A DNA stretch of 64,000 nucleotides. Origin: Robertmurraya dakarensis. Lineage in GTDB: Bacteria; Bacillota; Bacilli; Bacillales; Cytobacillaceae. The position numbers were made by a program, and so were the translations under genes. This document shows positions 19,405-27,850 of this stretch, piece after piece. Each line of letters begins with the position of its first letter. The first letter of the stretch is position 1. The notes under the pieces are model-generated. The model saw only the letters and a list, made by a program, of their open reading frames with translations, searched no databases and had not been told where the DNA came from. The DNA is taken from positions 2,494,605 to 2,558,604 of the forward strand of contig NZ_LT707409.1 of the NCBI RefSeq assembly GCF_900156875.1, given 5' to 3'.

Positions 19405-20606
19405 ACTGTCACCTTCTTGTTTTGTACCATGCTTTGAACCTTAGTTGGCAATCCAAATAATTCGATAAATCCAACAGCTGCAGCATGATCAAATTCGTCT
19501 GCTTTTGTATAAGTTGCTAGTTTTTCATCATATAGAGAATAAGGAGATTTTCTTCCTTCTACAATTGCATGGCCTTTGAATAACTTAATGCGTACTGTAC
19601 CTGTTACAAACTTTTGCGTTTCTGCTAAGAATGCTTTTAGTGCATTTGTTAATGGCGAGAACCACAGACCATCATAGATCACTTCTGTCAATTTCTTAGA
19701 AATAACTGGTTTGAAGTGAGCTACTTCTTTTACTAGTGTAATATCTTCAAGCTCTTTATGAGCTTTAATTAACGTCATAGCAGCAGGTGCTTCGTACACT
19801 TCACGAGATTTAATCCCTACTAAGCGGTTCTCAACATGGTCGATACGCCCAACTCCATGTTTCCCTGCAAGATTATTTAACTCAAGAATTAATTCATACA
19901 ACGGATAAGCTTTTCCGTTAAGACTAACTGGAACGCCTTTTTCAAAATCGATTTCAACGATATCTGGAGTATCAGGCGTATATTCTAAGCCTGTTGTTAA
20001 GTCATAAGCATCTTCAGGCGGAGCAGCCCATGGATCTTCTAAAATTCCACATTCATTTGCTCTTCCCCAAAGGTTTTGGTCAATAGAGTATGGGCTGTCT
20101 AGATTAATTGGAACAGGAATTCCATTTTTCTTTGCATATTCAATTTCTTCTTCACGTGACCATTTCCACTCACGTACAGGAGCAAGTACTTCTAAATCTG
20201 GATTTAAAGCCTTAATGGATACTTCAAATCTTACCTGGTCATTCCCTTTTCCAGTACACCCGTGCGCAACTGCTACAGCACCTTCCTGCTCTGCAATCTC
20301 AACAAGTTTCTTTGCAATTAATGGACGAGAAAGAGCTGAAACTAAAGGATATTTGTCTTCATACAAAGTGTGGGCTTGCAGAGAGATTAATGCATATTCA
20401 TTAGCGAATTCTTCTCTTGCATCAATCATATGAGAGCTAACCGCTCCTACCTTCAGAGCTTTTTCTTTAACGAAGTCTAAGTCTTTTCCTTCACCGACAT
20501 CTAAACAGCACGCAACAACTGCGTATCCTTGATCTTGTAACCATTTAATTGCTACAGAAGTATCTAAACCACCAGAGTATGCAAGAACTACTTTTTGATT
20601 TGCCAT
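19401..20606 (-). CDS. argG: Argininosuccinate synthase
   Basis: Condenses citrulline and aspartate with ATP to argininosuccinate. The 401-residue protein opens with the PP-loop [18 protein letters not shown], then shows [15 protein letters not shown], which contacts citrulline and aspartate, and [17 protein letters not shown]. The ATG at 20606 has GGAGGAAA upstream. It is the first gene of an argGH operon. The leader region has a 16-base match to the ArgR/AhrC box centred about 60 bases upstream of the start codon. Confidence 0.97.
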   Translation of the reverse strand: MANQKVVLAYSGGLDTSVAIKWLQDQGYAVVACCLDVGEGKDLDFVKEKALKVGAVSSHMIDAREEFANEYALISLQAHTLYEDKYPLVSALSRPLIAKKLVEIAEQEGAVAVAHGCTGKGNDQVRFEVSIKALNPDLEVLAPVREWKWSREEEIEYAKKNGIPVPINLDSPYSIDQNLWGRANECGILEDPWAAPPEDAYDLTTGLEYTPDTPDIVEIDFEKGVPVSLNGKAYPLYELILELNNLAGKHGVGRIDHVENRLVGIKSREVYEAPAAMTLIKAHKELEDITLVKEVAHFKPVISKKLTEVIYDGLWFSPLTNALKAFLAETQKFVTGTVRIKLFKGHAIVEGRKSPYSLYDEKLATYTKADEFDHAAAVGFIELFGLPTKVQSMVQNKKVTV

Positions 20607-20660
20607 GTGAAAATTTCCTCCTCATATGTTTAGGCTTTATTGCCTCTATCTTTTTTATTT

Positions 20661-20676
20661 ACGAATAAATATTCAT
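20661..20676 (-). promoter_or_regulatory. Probable ARG box (AhrC/ArgR operator) for argGH
   Basis: On the minus strand ATGAATATTTATTCGT matches the TGAAT-N4-ATTCA core of arginine-repressor operators with one mismatch. It lies 55-70 bases upstream of argG. A plausible sigma-A promoter (TTGAAA, 17 bases, TAAATT) lies further upstream at about 20711-20739. Confidence 0.7.
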
Positions 20677-20757
20677 TTGGATTATATTTTTATTCCTTTT
20701 CTTGCTATTCAATTTACCAATTTTAGCGAAACTTTTCAATACTTATTCTTCATTTTG

Positions 20758-20781
20758 TATAAAAATAAATTTATTTTTATA
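20758..20781. repeat. 24-bp A/T-only perfect palindrome upstream of argG
   Basis: Twelve-base arms reading TATAAAAATAAA and its complement. It lies about 150-175 bases upstream of argG, in the 316-base gap between argG and the next gene. Arginine operators are A/T-rich palindromes and often paired, so this may be a second repressor site; it could also be chance in very A/T-rich DNA. Confidence 0.5.
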
Positions 20782-20922
20782 TTTTTCTAACATTTTTTTC
20801 CATATAAGGGGCCGAAAAGTAAAAAACATCCCGCATTTAAGGAAATGAACTATTTCAAAGGAGTTTGCGTATTGTTATAGTATAATAGAATATAAGAAAG
20901 CAAATCTGGGGGAAATTTAAAT

Positions 20923-21237
20923 ATGGAGGAGCATTTTTCATTTGATGAAAGGTTAGGAATTGAGATTCCAATTCTTGAATTTAATTGGGATGATTATCCG
21001 CTGGAAACGCAGCAATCGATTTTGTTTTATTGGGAGAAGATTCGCGGTAGAATACCCGACCGTATCGCAGACATTGAAAAGATCATTAATAAAAAACAAC
21101 TTCAGCTTTCAGATGAAAATGACTTTAAGGTTTCATGCCAACTTAATTCTGATATCGCCGATCTTGCATCGATTATTAATGATCTTTGGCTTTGGTATCG
21201 GGCTAATCAGCATGTTTCCGGCAAAATCCATCAATAA
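20923..21237 (+). CDS. Conserved hypothetical protein, 104 residues
   Basis: A small soluble acidic protein with GGGGGA nine bases upstream of the ATG. It opens MEEHFSFDERLGIEIPILEF, and a helical region follows (TQQSILFYWEKIRGRIPDRI, then ADIEKIINKKQLQLSDENDF). It ends with an aromatic patch (NDLWLWYRANQHVSGKIHQ). There is no membrane segment or known motif. The gene stands alone on the plus strand between argG and moaB, with a shared hairpin after it. The helical heptad-like pattern would suit a small binding or adaptor protein, but that is speculation. Confidence 0.8.
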   Translation: MEEHFSFDERLGIEIPILEFNWDDYPLETQQSILFYWEKIRGRIPDRIADIEKIINKKQLQLSDENDFKVSCQLNSDIADLASIINDLWLWYRANQHVSGKIHQ

Positions 21238-21243
21238 ATGACT

Positions 21244-21268
21244 GAAAGCCCAAAGTATTGGGCTTTCA
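21244..21268. terminator. Bidirectional terminator overlapping the moaB stop
   Basis: GAAAGCCCA and TGGGCTTTC arms around a short loop lie between the convergent hypothetical gene and moaB; the moaB stop codon lies within the stem. Confidence 0.75.
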
Positions 21269-21778
21269 TAGATCCTTCTTAAGCTCTCGTACAATATGTG
21301 CTATCTCGGGAAGGATAAGTTTATTCATAGCCAGCTTGACAGCACCGCTTGAACCAGGTGTTGAAAAAACAGCCTTATCTTGAACAACCCCAGCTGTTGC
21401 ACGCGATAAAATCGCTGCTGAGCCTATATCCTCCTGGTAGCTTAACATTCTAAACAGCTCTCCAAAGCCGCTGATTTCCTTATCAAACAACTTCTGTACC
21501 GTTTCAATGGTAACATCTAGCTTCGCAATTCCTGTTCCACCGTTCGTTAAAATACAATCAATGTTTGGATTTTCACATCCCTTGATTACTTCATCCCGTA
21601 TTGGATCCGCTTCATCTTTTACAATTACATAATCACCAATAATATGTCCTGACGATTCAAGCATCGAGATCATCAGCTGTCCGCTTTTATCAGTTTCCTT
21701 CGTTCTAGTATCACTAACTGTAATAATTTTACAAGTTACTTGTTGTGGTGCAGCTTGCTTATGTTCAGTTATGCTCAT
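21266..21778 (-). CDS. moaB: Molybdenum cofactor biosynthesis protein MoaB
   Basis: A MoaB/Mog-fold protein that adenylylates or binds molybdopterin during cofactor synthesis. The 170-residue sequence has TVSDTRTKETDKSGQLM, the molybdopterin-binding TNGGTGIAKLDVTIETVQ, EISGFGELFRMLSYQEDIGS with its conserved glutamate, and FSTPGSSGAVKLAM. It begins one base after the stop of the EcsC-family gene, whose last bases hold its GGAGAAG site. The two are therefore cotranscribed, though no functional link is evident. Confidence 0.95.
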   Translation of the reverse strand: MSITEHKQAAPQQVTCKIITVSDTRTKETDKSGQLMISMLESSGHIIGDYVIVKDEADPIRDEVIKGCENPNIDCILTNGGTGIAKLDVTIETVQKLFDKEISGFGELFRMLSYQEDIGSAAILSRATAGVVQDKAVFSTPGSSGAVKLAMNKLILPEIAHIVRELKKDL

Positions 21779-21779
21779 T

Positions 21780-22613
21780 TTACTTCTCCTTTTCCAGTAA
21801 AAACCTCATCTGATAATACTTATGTGCAAATTCTGTTACTCTTCTTGTTAATTGATAATTCATTCCGGCTCCTATAGCCATGCTTAAAAATGGAACGCCT
21901 TGGAACTTCTTATTTTTAAACAAAAGAATCGTAAATGCTTTTAACATTTGCTTGATTGGCTGGTCAAGGGTTGTAAGATTGGTCAATTCATCCTCACCAT
22001 CGTAAAAATAGTACTCATCGGTATTCTTTAATTCATGCATTAATTGCTCCCACGCCTGGGCCTGTATACGCATTGGCAATGTTGCAGCATGAGAAACCTT
22101 TAAAGAGGTCATCATTTCAAACGGATGATTTACCTCATATCCATAAACAATCGCAATTAATTGGACTACTCTAATATTAATGACCACCATAGCTGGTATG
22201 TCCGTCCCTAAGAGAAGTGTTCCTCCTGTTCCCGACAAGCCACCTTGCGTAAGTGAATAAAGACGATGACGGGCAATCTGCTGCTGAGCTATGTATTGTA
22301 GTTGATCAATCGTTAATTTCTTTAAATCATCAATCTCTTCTATATCATGAACAAAAATTCTTCCTGCTGAAAGAATTCTCTCCCTCGCATCATGCTGCAA
22401 TTGCATTCCTTGTATAAAGGAATGGAAATGAAAAAGCCATGTATCAAGCACCGAAAAGAATTCGGCTTGCTTTTCTTCAGGCAGAAGGGAGAAAGCACGA
22501 TCCACATATTTTTCATAGGTTAATTCAAGATCATTTGGCATGTAATTATAAAGACTCTTTTCCCATTCTTTTATCTCACTTAAAACCATTTTATCCCTAT
22601 CCGTTAAAGCCAT
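21780..22613 (-). CDS. EcsC family protein
   Basis: A 277-residue member of the EcsC family, named after a gene linked to the B. subtilis EcsAB transporter; molecular role unclear. The protein opens MALTDRDKMVLSEIKEWEKS. It contains the family-type glycine-rich stretch GGLSGTGGTLLLGTDIPAMV, followed by a hydrophobic run (VINIRVVQLIAIVYGYE), and ends with GVPFLSMAIGAGMNYQLTRR, the usual C-terminal block. I choose the ATG at 22613, nine bases after AGGAGG, over the frame's longer form. moaB follows after one base. Confidence 0.88.
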   Translation of the reverse strand: MALTDRDKMVLSEIKEWEKSLYNYMPNDLELTYEKYVDRAFSLLPEEKQAEFFSVLDTWLFHFHSFIQGMQLQHDARERILSAGRIFVHDIEEIDDLKKLTIDQLQYIAQQQIARHRLYSLTQGGLSGTGGTLLLGTDIPAMVVINIRVVQLIAIVYGYEVNHPFEMMTSLKVSHAATLPMRIQAQAWEQLMHELKNTDEYYFYDGEDELTNLTTLDQPIKQMLKAFTILLFKNKKFQGVPFLSMAIGAGMNYQLTRRVTEFAHKYYQMRFLLEKEK

Positions 22614-22683
22614 TCCTAGATCCCTCCTAACACTTCTGCTTTTACCCATAGTATAGCATACCGTCTAATGCTATTAACAAAAA

Positions 22684-22715
22684 CAAAAGACAAAAGCACA
22701 TTCAGCTTTTGTCTT
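22684..22715 (-). terminator. Terminator of ackA
   Basis: AAGACAAAAGC and GCTTTTGTCTT arms with a seven-base loop; a T-rich tract follows on the minus strand. Confidence 0.85.
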
Positions 22716-22725
22716 AGTTAAATTC

Positions 22726-23913
22726 TTATTTAGATAATCTTACAACATCCCTTGCAATCATCACTTCTTCATTTGTAGGGATGACCATAACTTTGACAGG
22801 GGAATGCGGATAGCTGATGAATGCTTCTTCGCCACGTACTTTATTTAATGCAGGATCAAAGTAGACACCCATGAATTCTAATCCTTTTAGTACACGTTCG
22901 CGAATAGCTGTGCTATTTTCACCAATACCAGCTGTAAAGATAATAGCATCAACTCCATACATGCGTGCTGCATAGGAACCGATGTATTTATGAATTCGAT
23001 TCGCAAAAACCTGCAGTGCTAACTCTGCACGTTCGTTCCCGTTTTCTGCTTCATCCTCAATATCTCGTAAATCACTTGAAAACCCGGAAATAGCAAGCAT
23101 TCCACTCTTCTTGTTTAAAACATCAAGAACTTCTTCTGCTGTTTTATTCGTTTTTTCCATGATGTAAGGAATAAGGGCAGGGTCAATATTTCCTGAGCGC
23201 GTCCCCATTGTAACTCCTGCTAATGGTGTGAATCCCATGGAAGTATCGATGGATTTTCCACCTTCAATCGCAGCAATACTTGCTCCATTACCAAGGTGAC
23301 AAGATAATAGACGAAGCTGTTCAAGCGGACGTCCAAGCATTTCAGCTGCTCTTTCTGAAACATATTTATGAGATGTACCATGGAACCCATATTTGCGAAT
23401 TCCATATTTTTCATAATACTCATATGGTAAGCTGTAAAGGAAAGAATTTTCCGGCATTGTTTGATGAAAAGCTGTATCAAAAACTGCTACTGCAGGAACA
23501 TTCGGCAAAACTTGTTGAAAAGCTCTAATTCCTGTCACATTTGCAGGGTTATGAAGGGGAGCAAGCTCTGAAAGTGCTTCAATTTTATTTAGAACTTCAT
23601 CCGAAATTAAGACTGAATCATTAAAATCTTCCCCGCCGTGAACAACACGATGTCCAATTCCGTTTATTTCATCTAATGATTTGATAATTCCTAAAGTCGT
23701 AAGCTTATCAAGCAGCATTTTTACCGCTACTTCATGATTGGGAATATCACTTACTTCCTTTACCTTTTCGTCATTTACAGAAATAGTAAAAATGGAATCA
23801 TTTAATCCGATTCTCTCAATTAACCCTTTCGTAATAACTTCCTCCGACGGCATTTCAAATAACTGAAACTTTAATGATGAACTCCCTGCATTAATCGCAA
23901 TTACTTTAGACAT
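22726..23913 (-). CDS. ackA: Acetate kinase
   Basis: Converts acetyl phosphate and ADP to acetate and ATP, the main overflow route in Bacillus. The 395-residue protein has the family blocks [38 protein letters not shown] with a catalytic-site histidine, [33 protein letters not shown], and [14 protein letters not shown]. Upstream a CcpA site and a sigma-A promoter are spaced as expected for CcpA activation, the known B. subtilis control. ccpA itself is in this window. It is a single-gene unit with a terminator. Confidence 0.97.
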   Translation of the reverse strand: MSKVIAINAGSSSLKFQLFEMPSEEVITKGLIERIGLNDSIFTISVNDEKVKEVSDIPNHEVAVKMLLDKLTTLGIIKSLDEINGIGHRVVHGGEDFNDSVLISDEVLNKIEALSELAPLHNPANVTGIRAFQQVLPNVPAVAVFDTAFHQTMPENSFLYSLPYEYYEKYGIRKYGFHGTSHKYVSERAAEMLGRPLEQLRLLSCHLGNGASIAAIEGGKSIDTSMGFTPLAGVTMGTRSGNIDPALIPYIMEKTNKTAEEVLDVLNKKSGMLAISGFSSDLRDIEDEAENGNERAELALQVFANRIHKYIGSYAARMYGVDAIIFTAGIGENSTAIRERVLKGLEFMGVYFDPALNKVRGEEAFISYPHSPVKVMVIPTNEEVMIARDVVRLSK

Positions 23914-24014
23914 AATGTTTAACGCTCCTTTTACACGACAATTATGTACTTATTTAAGTTTTTACTCTCTTTGTATTCTGTTCTATTTCATTCATTTCTA
24001 TCGATTCATTCCTC

Positions 24015-24043
24015 ATTTAATCATTCATTGTTTTATTATTCAA
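24015..24043 (-). promoter_or_regulatory. Probable sigma-A promoter of ackA
   Basis: On the minus strand TTGAAT (24043-24038) and TTAAAT (24020-24015) are 17 bases apart. The start point would be near 24008, about 95 bases before the ATG. Confidence 0.6.
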
Positions 24044-24057
24044 GAAATACCTTGTAA

Positions 24058-24071
24058 TGATATCGTTTACA
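24058..24071 (-). promoter_or_regulatory. cre (CcpA binding site) for ackA
   Basis: On the minus strand TGTAAACGATATCA fits the cre consensus TGWAANCGNTNWCA at every position. Its centre is about 56 bases upstream of the inferred transcription start, a position suited to activation rather than roadblock repression. Confidence 0.82.
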
Positions 24072-24105
24072 TGGTAAAATAAATATTTTCGCACTTTTTG
24101 GAATG

Positions 24106-24143
24106 TAAAAAATAATAGCCATTGTCAAAAGACAATAGCTATT
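24106..24143 (-). terminator. Terminator of ytxK
   Basis: AATAGCTATTGTC pairs with GACAATGGCTATT around AAAA (one wobble pair) and is followed by a T run on the minus strand. Confidence 0.85.
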
Positions 24144-24154
24144 TGTGACGACTT

Positions 24155-25138
24155 TTATTTATTTTCTACGATCCATTGATCAATTTTTCTTAGAATTTTA
24201 TCCACTTCTGTTGCAATAGAAAGGCTTGGAAGATTTACTAGAAGCACTTGTTTTGGCTGCTTCGCCTCCGCCCCTTTCTTCTGAAGAATTAGGATGCTTT
24301 TCATAGAATCTTTATTCCGAAACATCGTGGACGGCAGTTGGAGAATAGCCTGAATATAGACATGTTCTTGTAAATATTCATGTAATTTAGGAGCTTCTTT
24401 ACTTTCAAACAATCCATTTGGAATGACTAGAAACAAGTATCCACCATCCTTACTGTAATTCACACTCTGCTCAATAAAAAGATGATGGGCATATGAATGT
24501 CCTTCATCAGATTTCAGTTTGTACTGAGATGCCCCTGCATCATTAGGATAATAGCCTACTGGCAGGTCACTAACAATGGCATCGACAGGATCAATAAACA
24601 ATGCTTCCAAACTATCTTGGTTAAACAATTGAAGTGGATGTTCTTGAAGGTTAGCATTAACATAAGCTAGTTTTACAAGCAAATCGTCAATATCGACACC
24701 AATCCCTTCAACTGTCTTATTGGTTTGCTGGTTTATCACAGTTGTTAATAGATTTCCTGTACCAACAGCCGGGTCCAATAAACGAATTGGTGAGGAATCT
24801 ACAAATTTACTGACTAAATAACCGATCAACATTCCTACCGTATCTGGTGTCATTTGGTGATTCGGCTGAACACTCTCCTTCATTCCTTTTAAAGCAGCTA
24901 ATTGGAAGGATTTACGTATCTCTTCTTTTGGATACTTGCTTAATTGAAAGCTATCGTAACTCTTTTTTAAGCGTTTGACCGTCAGTTCACTAAGTCCCTC
25001 CTGAAGGATAGACTGCTGAAATAGATTTTCACCTGTTTCAGCCAAAGCTTCTAAATATGTAATCGACAATTCTTCTTGAAGAATGGCTGCCGTCTCATTA
25101 AAAATTGAAAATAAATCTTCAACCGGAGAAATCTTCAT
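24155..25138 (-). CDS. ytxK: Class I SAM-dependent methyltransferase YtxK
   Basis: A 327-residue protein with an N6-adenine-methylase-like fold. The SAM-binding loop is RLLDPAVGTGNLLTTVI (about residues 124-140). At the position where active N6 methylases carry NPPY/F, this protein reads SDLPVGYY, so it does not look like a standard adenine DNA methylase. A helical N-terminal region (1-100) precedes. The start is the ATG at 25138, seven bases after AAAGGAGG; the open frame extends upstream without another good site. No restriction gene is nearby, and the locus between ackA and tpx is the same in B. subtilis, so this is a conserved housekeeping gene of unknown substrate. Confidence 0.9.
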   Translation of the reverse strand: MKISPVEDLFSIFNETAAILQEELSITYLEALAETGENLFQQSILQEGLSELTVKRLKKSYDSFQLSKYPKEEIRKSFQLAALKGMKESVQPNHQMTPDTVGMLIGYLVSKFVDSSPIRLLDPAVGTGNLLTTVINQQTNKTVEGIGVDIDDLLVKLAYVNANLQEHPLQLFNQDSLEALFIDPVDAIVSDLPVGYYPNDAGASQYKLKSDEGHSYAHHLFIEQSVNYSKDGGYLFLVIPNGLFESKEAPKLHEYLQEHVYIQAILQLPSTMFRNKDSMKSILILQKKGAEAKQPKQVLLVNLPSLSIATEVDKILRKIDQWIVENK

Positions 25139-25235
25139 CCTGTAACCTCCTTTTATCATTTTCCTATTGTATATGGGAATAAAACCAATCACAAGTTTAA
25201 AGCATCTTACTAGTTATGTAGTGGCATTAAGGTAA

Positions 25236-25273
25236 AAGAAAAAGAAAAGACCTCGATCAGTATCACGAGGTCT
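25236..25273 (-). terminator. Terminator of tpx
   Basis: AGACCTCG and CGAGGTCT arms with a nine-base loop; TTTTCTTTTTC follows on the minus strand. Confidence 0.87.
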
Positions 25274-25301
25274 AACTTTGCTTGCTGTTTTTAAGCGTTA
25301 A

Positions 25302-25802
25302 TTATTTAGCTGCCTTAGCTGCTTCAATTGCAGCCTCGTAGTTTGGATGGTCTGTGCCTTCGCTTACATATTCTGCATATGTAACAGTGTCATTGGAATC
25401 AACAACAAATACAGCACGAGCAAGTAAACGAAGTTCTTTCATTGCTACCCCAAACGCTTCCCCAAAAGAAAGGTCACGGTGGTCAGAAAGAGTTTGAACG
25501 TTTTCAATACCTGCAGCTCCACACCAGCGCTTTTGAGCAAATGGCAGATCGACACTAACTGTTAAAATTTTAACATTGTCTAATTTTGCAGCTTCTTCAT
25601 TAAAACGGCGAGTTTGTGCATCACAAACTCCTGTATCTAGAGAAGGAACTACACTAATTAAACGAACTTGTCCTTTAGAATCTTCTAATGTAACAGGAGA
25701 TAAATCATTTGCTAATACTGTAAAGTTTGGTGCTTTGTCACCAACTTTAACCTCTGATCCTAATAATGTTACTGGGTTTCCCTTAAAAGTAACTGATGCC
25801 AT
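25302..25802 (-). CDS. tpx: Thiol peroxidase, 2-Cys peroxiredoxin
   Basis: Reduces hydrogen peroxide and alkyl hydroperoxides with electrons from thioredoxin. The 166-residue protein has the Tpx opening [19 protein letters not shown]. The peroxidatic cysteine lies in [15 protein letters not shown] (about residue 60), the resolving cysteine in QKRWCGAAG (about 94), and the conserved arginine in LARAVFVVD. Length and both cysteines match atypical 2-Cys Tpx enzymes. The ATG follows AGGAGGATGAGG. It is a single-gene unit. Confidence 0.97.
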   Translation of the reverse strand: MASVTFKGNPVTLLGSEVKVGDKAPNFTVLANDLSPVTLEDSKGQVRLISVVPSLDTGVCDAQTRRFNEEAAKLDNVKILTVSVDLPFAQKRWCGAAGIENVQTLSDHRDLSFGEAFGVAMKELRLLARAVFVVDSNDTVTYAEYVSEGTDHPNYEAAIEAAKAAK

Positions 25803-25900
25803 TTGGCCTCATCCTCCTTACCAACATATGTACAGTGTAAATCATAAACTATTTTGGCACATTTATGCAAATAATAAAGGTTAAATTTTGAAAAGTCTTA

Positions 25901-25933
25901 AAAAAAAGTTAACCCTCTTAACCGAGAGTTAAC
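25901..25933 (-). terminator. Terminator of ytfJ
   Basis: GTTAACTCT and an AGGGTTAAC-type arm pair on the minus strand and are followed by TTTTTTTAAG. Confidence 0.8.
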
Positions 25934-25940
25934 TTGTTGC

Positions 25941-26483
25941 TTAAATTTCCAAATCTTCCTTCGGACCGCTATATTCAGGATTTTGATACCCCTGGCTTTG
26001 CTGGCTATTTTGATTTTGGCCGCTTTGACCGTTTTGTTGATTCCCTTGAGAGCCTTGGTTCCCCTGCCCCGAATTATTTTTATTAGAGAACATTTGCTGA
26101 ATCTTATCAACAGCTTGAGGAGCCAAATCAAGGATTTTTTCGTATAAGTGCGTACTTTCATCCAAGTGTACCATTCTTACTTCTTTTGAGTTAACAATTA
26201 AAAAAGCGATTGGAGTAATGGAGACACCTCCACCGCTACCCCCGCCAAAAGGATGTTTTGAACCCTGACCCTGACCCTGGCCTTGGCCTCCTCCTTTTGA
26301 TTCACCATCAATAATAAATTCACTTCCTCCAGCCGCAAACCCAAAACCTACTTTTGATACAGTTAAAATTACACTACCATCAGGGGTTTCAACTGGATCA
26401 CCAATAATCGTGTTTACATCAATCATTTCTTTTAAGTTTTCCATGGCGGTTGTCATCAACCCTTGAATTGGATGTTCGGACAT
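25941..26483 (-). CDS. ytfJ: Sporulation protein YtfJ (GerW family)
   Basis: YtfJ is a forespore-expressed protein of the GerW family, linked to spore germination. The first 120 residues are the conserved domain: HPIQGLMTTAMENLKEMIDV, GDPVETPDGSVILTVSKVGF, GFAAGGSEF and GVSITPIAFLIVNSKEVRM. Two low-complexity parts stand out. One is an internal GQGQGQGQG stretch before KHPFGGGSGGG. The other is a C-terminal tail of about 45 residues made almost only of Gly, Gln, Asn and Ser, ending PEYSGPKEDLEI. With 180 residues it is longer than the B. subtilis protein (about 150), mostly through this tail. It is followed by a terminator and preceded by ytfI at 14 bases. Confidence 0.93.
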   Translation of the reverse strand: MSEHPIQGLMTTAMENLKEMIDVNTIIGDPVETPDGSVILTVSKVGFGFAAGGSEFIIDGESKGGGQGQGQGQGSKHPFGGGSGGGVSITPIAFLIVNSKEVRMVHLDESTHLYEKILDLAPQAVDKIQQMFSNKNNSGQGNQGSQGNQQNGQSGQNQNSQQSQGYQNPEYSGPKEDLEI

Positions 26484-26497
26484 TTATCCTTCCTCCT

Positions 26498-27193
26498 CTA
26501 TATCGATTTTGTTTTGTTTTGAGAAAAATGAGCTAACGGTTTTGTTCGAAAGCGAGGTTTCCCGCCTTTCCAGTATTTAATCAGTTTAATACCTGCAAAC
26601 ATAGCATGTCCTATCCGAAACATAATCATACATTTAAATGAAGTTTGACCCATAGTTGCATTAAAATTTGGTGTAACCATAATTTGCGGGATGGTTTTAA
26701 CCTTCATTAGAGTACTAACTAATCCAATTAAACTCCCCTTTACCGTCCAAAAAGCGCCACATATCATTCCCGTATAGGCAGCATCACCAACTCCGACGAC
26801 CGTATTCCACTCCATTTTTGTGACAACCGTCTTACTTAAAAACCAGCGGACTATTTTATATAAGCCCACAACATGCTTTAATAGTTGATTGACATCTTTA
26901 AAACTGTCCAACATTTCTTCAGGAGTAAACTTTTTCGTATCCTGAGCTTTATCCTTTTCATTAGGTCCTGCCTCGACCTTTTCTTTTACAACTAAACTCG
27001 GAGAATCATCATCCATTTTCATAACTGGTACATTCAATTTGTACTGAATAAGTCCAAGTAAAGCTTTGAATTTAATTTCTAAATGATCATTATTTTGCCC
27101 GTGGTAGTAATCAATATATACTCGTAATTTTGTAAACAAAAACAATAGTAATAAAAATAAAAGGACCAGTAATACTAATAAAACCCACTTCAT
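26498..27193 (-). CDS. ytfI: DUF2953 membrane protein YtfI
   Basis: A 231-residue protein of unknown function, always next to ytfJ in Bacillus. It begins MKWVLLVLLVLLFLLLLFLF, an N-terminal membrane anchor rich in leucine. A soluble part follows (LRVYIDYYHGQNNDHLEIKF), then a charged linker, and KMEWNTVVGVGDAAYTGMICG, the most conserved block of DUF2953. The start at 27193 has AAAGG 12 bases upstream; the frame extends to 27235 without a better site. It lies 14 bases upstream of ytfJ, so the two form one operon, and a role in sporulation is likely by association. Confidence 0.85.
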   Translation of the reverse strand: MKWVLLVLLVLLFLLLLFLFTKLRVYIDYYHGQNNDHLEIKFKALLGLIQYKLNVPVMKMDDDSPSLVVKEKVEAGPNEKDKAQDTKKFTPEEMLDSFKDVNQLLKHVVGLYKIVRWFLSKTVVTKMEWNTVVGVGDAAYTGMICGAFWTVKGSLIGLVSTLMKVKTIPQIMVTPNFNATMGQTSFKCMIMFRIGHAMFAGIKLIKYWKGGKPRFRTKPLAHFSQNKTKSI

Positions 27194-27235
27194 TCCTACA
27201 CAACCTTTCAGCCTCCTATTATCTACAAAAACCAA

Positions 27236-27280
27236 AAAAATAAACCTGTCGAAAATGAAACGACAGGTTTATTTTTTCTT
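27236..27280. terminator. Terminator between yteJ and ytfI
   Basis: AAATAAACCTGTCG and CGACAGGTTTATTT form a 14-bp stem around a nine-base loop, with A/T runs on both sides. It ends the sppA-yteJ transcript. Confidence 0.9.
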
Positions 27281-27286
27281 ATTCTA

Positions 27287-27838
27287 TTACGATTTTTCAT
27301 GGACGACAGTAGTATCTGCAAACAGGTCATGCAAGCCTTGCTTTTTCGGTAAAAACGCCACAATAATATACGTAATCCAGATAGACGTCGAAATAAAACG
27401 ACCAATCCATTCACGAAAGAGTACAGTACCCCAAGAGAGCCTTTCTCCTTTTAGATTAACAACCTTCAGACCAAATACCATTTTCCCTAACGTTTGACCA
27501 AAGAACTTCGTCATGAGTACAAAATAAGCATAAAATGTGATGGCAGCAGCAATGGAGATTGGTGCAAATATGCTAATCGCGTTTAATTCTAATCCCAGCA
27601 TCTTAAATATAGGATTGATGATGATGCGATCTATACTCCCAATCACAACCAAATCAAGCAGGTATGCCCAAAAGCGCATCCAAAAACCCGCAAAACTCAA
27701 TTTTCTCTCTACTTTTCCACCATTATGAAATTCTTCGTTGTCTTTCACTAACTTTTGTTCTTCTATAATAGCAGGGGAAGCACTTTCTTCTAACTGGTTT
27801 ATTTGACCTTCTTCTGGAATTGAATCATGTTCTTTCAC
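27287..27838 (-). CDS. yteJ: RDD family membrane protein YteJ
   Basis: A 183-residue RDD protein. The N-terminal 50 residues are acidic and soluble. The RDD domain begins FAGFWMRFWAYLLDLVVIGS, with the defining arginine and aspartate in the first membrane segment. A second segment lies near ISIAAAITFYAYFVLMTKFF, the conserved FGQTLGKMVFGLKVVN loop follows, and a third lies near STSIWITYIIVAFL. RDD proteins are sometimes linked to ion or small-molecule transport, but the role of YteJ is unknown. The gene is 12 bases downstream of sppA. In B. subtilis yteJ is also called sppI and opposes SppA in lantibiotic resistance, which suits the shared operon. Confidence 0.92.
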   Translation of the reverse strand: MKEHDSIPEEGQINQLEESASPAIIEEQKLVKDNEEFHNGGKVERKLSFAGFWMRFWAYLLDLVVIGSIDRIIINPIFKMLGLELNAISIFAPISIAAAITFYAYFVLMTKFFGQTLGKMVFGLKVVNLKGERLSWGTVLFREWIGRFISTSIWITYIIVAFLPKKQGLHDLFADTTVVHEKS

Positions 27839-27850
27839 AAATGCTCCCTC

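Noticed and set aside
24155..25138. YtxK considered as part of a restriction-modification system
   Set aside because: No nuclease or specificity gene is near, motif IV is not NPPY-like, and the gene is a conserved syntenic Bacillus locus.
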